Notes under the pieces: model-generated
Told to the model about the DNA's origin: nothing
The model's input: the letters and a program-made list of their open reading frames with translations, nothing else
The model's database searches: none
Source of the DNA: Wenzhouxiangella sp.
GTDB taxonomy: Bacteria > Pseudomonadota > Gammaproteobacteria > Xanthomonadales > Wenzhouxiangellaceae
Length of the DNA: 7,440 nucleotides
Direction of reading: 5' to 3'
NCBI GenBank assembly: GCA_007127425.1
Contig: SKZJ01000103.1
Span: 1-7,440, forward strand
Position numbers and translations under genes: made by a program
In this document: one piece after another, positions 5,003 to 7,440 of the stretch
How the letters are laid out: each line of letters opens with the position of its first letter
How positions within the stretch are numbered: the first letter of the stretch is position 1

Positions 5003-6892
5003 GTGAGTGATCTGGACGCCGGGTTTCGCCTGGACGAGTGGGAGGTCCATCCGGAACAGAACCGGCTGGCCGGTCCTGCCGGAGACGTGCACCTGACGCC
5101 TCGGTGCATGGATGTCCTGGTGCTGCTGGCCGAACAGGCCGGCCAGGTGGTCGGTCGCGACGAGTTCAGCGAACGCATCTGGCACCCGGCGGTGGTCACC
5201 GACGACGCGCTGACCCGCCATGTTTCCAGTCTCAGGCAATCGCTCGGCGATCATGCCGATCAGCCAAAATTCATAGAGACGATTCCCAAACGCGGCTATC
5301 GGTTGGTAGCAAAAGTCGAGCCCTTGCACGACGCTCCTGATTCGCCACCCGAAAAAAGCGCTGCCGCTTCATCAGCCGCCGACAACCAACCCGCCACGAA
5401 AAGTCTGCCCCCGGCTCGTGTCCTGGTGCCGACGGCACTGGTGCTTGTCCTTGGCGTGATCGCGGCAATCATCACCATGGACCGCGAGCCCGGGGCGGAA
5501 ACTCCATCCTCGATCGCGGTATTGCCGTTCGAGGCGTTCGGCACCGACGAGGGCAACCCGCTGATCGACGGTCTTCACCATGATCTCCTCACCCGCCTGT
5601 CGCATATCGACGATCTGAGCGTCATTTCCAGAACCTCGGTCAAACGCTATCGCGACACGGTCCTGCCGATTGCAGACATTGCCGCCGAACTTGGCGTGGC
5701 CTGGATCGTGGAAGGTGCGGTGCAGCAGGTCGGCGATGAAATCCAGTTCAACGCCCAGTTGATCGACGGCGAAACTGACAGCCACCTCTGGGCGCGAACC
5801 TATCGGCGTGAACTGACCGCGGAAAACCTGTTTGCCATCCAGGCCGAAATCGTCGACGACATTGCCTCATCACTGGAGGCCAGCCTGACACCGGCTGAAA
5901 AGGCCCAGGTAGATGCCGTGCCGACCGACGATCTGGATTCGTACACGCTCTACGTTCAGGGCCGTACCTTTCTGGATGCCCGCACCGAAGACGGCATGGA
6001 ACAGGCGCTGGTGTTCTTTCGCGAGGCCATCAAGCAGGACGCGGAATACGCACTCGCCTGGGTCGGGCTGGCCGACGCGCTGGCGCTGCTGCATGATTAC
6101 GGCCACAGGCCGGCACAAGAGGTGCTGCCCGAGGCCGAGCGCGCCATCGAACAGGCGCTTGCGCTCAATCCCGACCTGGCCGAAGCCCACGCATCACGCG
6201 GATTGCTGCATTCGACGCGGCGGGAAGGACCCGAGGCGATCCGGGCCCTGAAGCAGGCCACAGCGCACCGTCCCGGCCATGCAGAGGCGCACAACTGGCT
6301 GAGCTGGAACTACCAGGTCCTCGGATTCGCTTCCGAAGCATTGGCCAGCGCCGAGAAGGCAGTCAGTCTCAACCCGTTCTCACTGGAAGCCCAGGCCAAC
6401 CTGACCGGATCCCTGATCGCCAACGGTCAATACGAGGCAGCGCTTAGACAGGCTCGGCATTTGGAAGCGCTGGCCCTGCCCTTTGTCGATAACTTCAACA
6501 GGGGACTGGCGCTCTACCACATGGGCATGTTCCGCGAGACGATCGAGGCGCTGGCGCCGATGGAGGTGGCCTGGGCGGACGGGGGCGCGAAAGCCGTCCG
6601 AGCCATGGCGCATATCGCACTTGACGAGACGCAACAAGCCGAAGCACTGCTCGACGAGCTGCATGAACTCGGCGACCGTTTCTCCGCCGGCATGGTATTG
6701 GCCGCTCTGGGCGACCTGGACGCCGCTTTCGCCGAATTCGAATCAATCGAGCAATGGCACTACTGGTCGGCGCTGGCCCTGAACCACTATTCACCGTTGA
6801 TCGAACCGATCCAATCCGACCCGCGCTTCGAGTCCATGATGATCAAGCTCCGGCAACACTACGGATTGGCCGCCGACGGCAGCCTGCCTTGA
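5003..6892 (+). CDS. Membrane-bound winged-helix transcriptional regulator with TolB-like and TPR domains (CadC-like layout)
   Basis: The GTG at 5003 gives 629 residues. Residues 7-105 are an OmpR/PhoB-type winged helix: HLTPRCMDVLVLL, an acidic helix before IWHP, DDALTRHVSSLRQSLGD as recognition helix, and FIETIPKRGYRL as the wing. No receiver domain precedes it. A Pro/Ala/Ser-rich linker (106-137) leads to one membrane segment (about 138-159). Residues 169-295 match the TolB-like/FlgO-like domain (SIAVLPF, DLLTRLSHIDDLSVISRTS, VEGAVQQVGDEIQFNAQLID, LWARTYRREL). TPR-like helical pairs fill 313-585 (clearest at 331-363, 377-405, 411-441 and 445-490). DNA binding is therefore cytoplasmic and the sensing part periplasmic, as in CadC. 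The signal is unknown. Three 11-bp repeat arrays in this window are plausible binding sites. A relic of a paralogous copy lies at 3082-3174. No clear terminator follows, so some readthrough into the oxidase gene is possible. Confidence 0.92.
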   Translation: MSDLDAGFRLDEWEVHPEQNRLAGPAGDVHLTPRCMDVLVLLAEQAGQVVGRDEFSERIWHPAVVTDDALTRHVSSLRQSLGDHADQPKFIETIPKRGYRLVAKVEPLHDAPDSPPEKSAAASSAADNQPATKSLPPARVLVPTALVLVLGVIAAIITMDREPGAETPSSIAVLPFEAFGTDEGNPLIDGLHHDLLTRLSHIDDLSVISRTSVKRYRDTVLPIADIAAELGVAWIVEGAVQQVGDEIQFNAQLIDGETDSHLWARTYRRELTAENLFAIQAEIVDDIASSLEASLTPAEKAQVDAVPTDDLDSYTLYVQGRTFLDARTEDGMEQALVFFREAIKQDAEYALAWVGLADALALLHDYGHRPAQEVLPEAERAIEQALALNPDLAEAHASRGLLHSTRREGPEAIRALKQATAHRPGHAEAHNWLSWNYQVLGFASEALASAEKAVSLNPFSLEAQANLTGSLIANGQYEAALRQARHLEALALPFVDNFNRGLALYHMGMFRETIEALAPMEVAWADGGAKAVRAMAHIALDETQQAEALLDELHELGDRFSAGMVLAALGDLDAAFAEFESIEQWHYWSALALNHYSPLIEPIQSDPRFESMMIKLRQHYGLAADGSLP

Positions 6893-6953
6893 ACCCCTTA
6901 GTGGCGCTCCTTCAGAACGCAAGGCCTTTAACGGTATTGCCGACATGCCGCTG

Positions 6954-6982
6954 TCAGAAAACGATCAGGTTTTCGTCAGGAC
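6954..6982 (+). promoter_or_regulatory. Operator-like array: three 11-bp-spaced repeats upstream of the amine oxidase
   Basis: The plus strand has TCAGA (6954), TCAGG (6965) and TCAGG (6976), exactly 11 bp apart and separated by A/T-rich bases. These are CCTGA/TCTGA on the minus strand. The 12-mer CGATCAGGTTTT (6962-6973) is the exact reverse complement of AAAACCTGATCG (3022-3033) in the array upstream of the repeat-protein gene. The final copy reads TCAGGAC, as in the other two arrays. It lies 53-81 bp upstream of the ATG at 7035, in the same gene-relative orientation as the other two. Confidence 0.65.
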
Positions 6983-7034
6983 TTTTTGGCAACAGTCGCT
7001 GACACTCGGGAGACGAACTGAAGGGAGATGGATC

Positions 7035-7440
7035 ATGAGTGCATCGCAACACAATTCGAGACGACACTTTCTGCGCATGGCCGCCACCGGCACCGGACTG
7101 GCCGCCCTGGGTCTCTACCTGCCACTGGGAACGACCTGGGCGACGAATAACGGCAAGGCGGACAAACGGGGGAAAATTCTGGTCATCGGCGCCGGCATGG
7201 CCGGACTGGCCGCGGCCTGGGAGCTTGAAGCGGCCGGTCATCGCGTGGAAATCCTCGAAGCCCGCGACCGGGTCGGCGGCCGGGTGCATACGCTCAGAGA
7301 TCCGTTTTCCGGCGATCTCCACGCCGAGGCCGGCGCGGTGGCGCTGTCGGGATCGTATGTCCACGCCAACCGCTATATCGACGAGCTCGGCCTGGAACGC
7401 GCCGACTGGGCCATGCCGGACCTCAAGCCCCTGTATCACC
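7035..7440 (+). CDS. Tat-exported FAD-dependent amine oxidase family protein (N-terminal part)
   Basis: The frame is open to the window edge, giving the first 135 residues of a protein that in this family is usually about 450-550 long. An AGGGAG site lies about seven bases before the ATG. The N-terminus carries a twin-arginine signal, SRRHFLRM (8-15), followed by a weakly hydrophobic stretch to about residue 37 (TWA/TNN), so it should be folded with its cofactor and exported to the periplasm. Residues 47-84 are the FAD-binding Rossmann start: KILVIGAGMAGLAAAWEL with the GxGxxG glycines at 52, 54 and 57, Glu75 at the end of the second strand for the FAD ribose, and ARDRVGGRV. This is typical of flavin monoamine oxidases and relatives. 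The substrate cannot be told, because the substrate-binding part lies outside the window. The upstream 11-bp repeat array suggests shared control with the repeat-protein and cupredoxin genes. Confidence 0.88.
   Translation, partial: MSASQHNSRRHFLRMAATGTGLAALGLYLPLGTTWATNNGKADKRGKILVIGAGMAGLAAAWELEAAGHRVEILEARDRVGGRVHTLRDPFSGDLHAEAGAVALSGSYVHANRYIDELGLERADWAMPDLKPLYH

Noticed and set aside
6957..6974. GAAAAC...GTTTTC hairpin followed by a T run, as a terminator for the regulator gene
   Set aside because: The stem is only six A/T-rich pairs and the T run is not adjacent; the pattern is better explained as spacers of the 11-bp repeat array.

Overview
The window is GC-rich, bacterial and densely coding. 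It most resembles a gammaproteobacterium, perhaps of the Wenzhouxiangellaceae/Lysobacterales kind. That guess rests on the mix of a CadC-like winged-helix/TolB/TPR regulator, exported proteins ending in a GxWYDPAxxGEGW module, and a short secreted protein ending in an LTGGFWG motif. It is inference; no taxonomic marker gene is present.

Layout. On the minus strand (right to left) lie a secreted two-domain cupredoxin-like protein (4800-3337), closed by a strong rho-independent terminator, and then a 444-bp gap. The gap holds an operator-like array and a decayed fragment of a regulator paralogue. It is followed by a large secreted glycine-rich repeat protein with a C-terminal S74-type chaperone domain and coiled coil (2892-328). 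That gene overlaps by ATGA with a small secreted-protein gene (331-24), which is broken by two stops and a frameshift. On the plus strand, divergent from the cupredoxin gene, is a membrane-bound winged-helix transcriptional regulator with TolB-like and TPR domains (5003-6892). It is followed by the start of a Tat-exported FAD amine oxidase (7035 to the window edge).

The main discovery candidate is regulatory. Three intergenic regions carry tandem CTGA-core repeats spaced exactly 11 bp apart: four perfect CCTGA copies at 2993-3030, a looser array at 4880-4928, and three copies in opposite orientation at 6954-6980. Read towards the repeat-protein, cupredoxin and amine-oxidase genes, all three arrays have the same orientation (TCAGG repeats ending in TCAGGAC). 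Seven-bp cores separated by about four mostly A/T bases at an 11-bp period are the arrangement bound by OmpR/PhoB-type winged-helix proteins. The regulator encoded here has that fold, so I infer a local regulon: a membrane-anchored regulator controlling a repeat-rich surface or secreted protein, a periplasmic cupredoxin-like protein, a periplasmic flavoenzyme and possibly itself.

Other notable structure: a 234-bp tandem duplication (about 97% identical by eye) and nine 45-bp units inside the repeat-protein gene, and a 93-bp relic of a second copy of the regulator's TPR region lying 3.2 kb from the intact gene.
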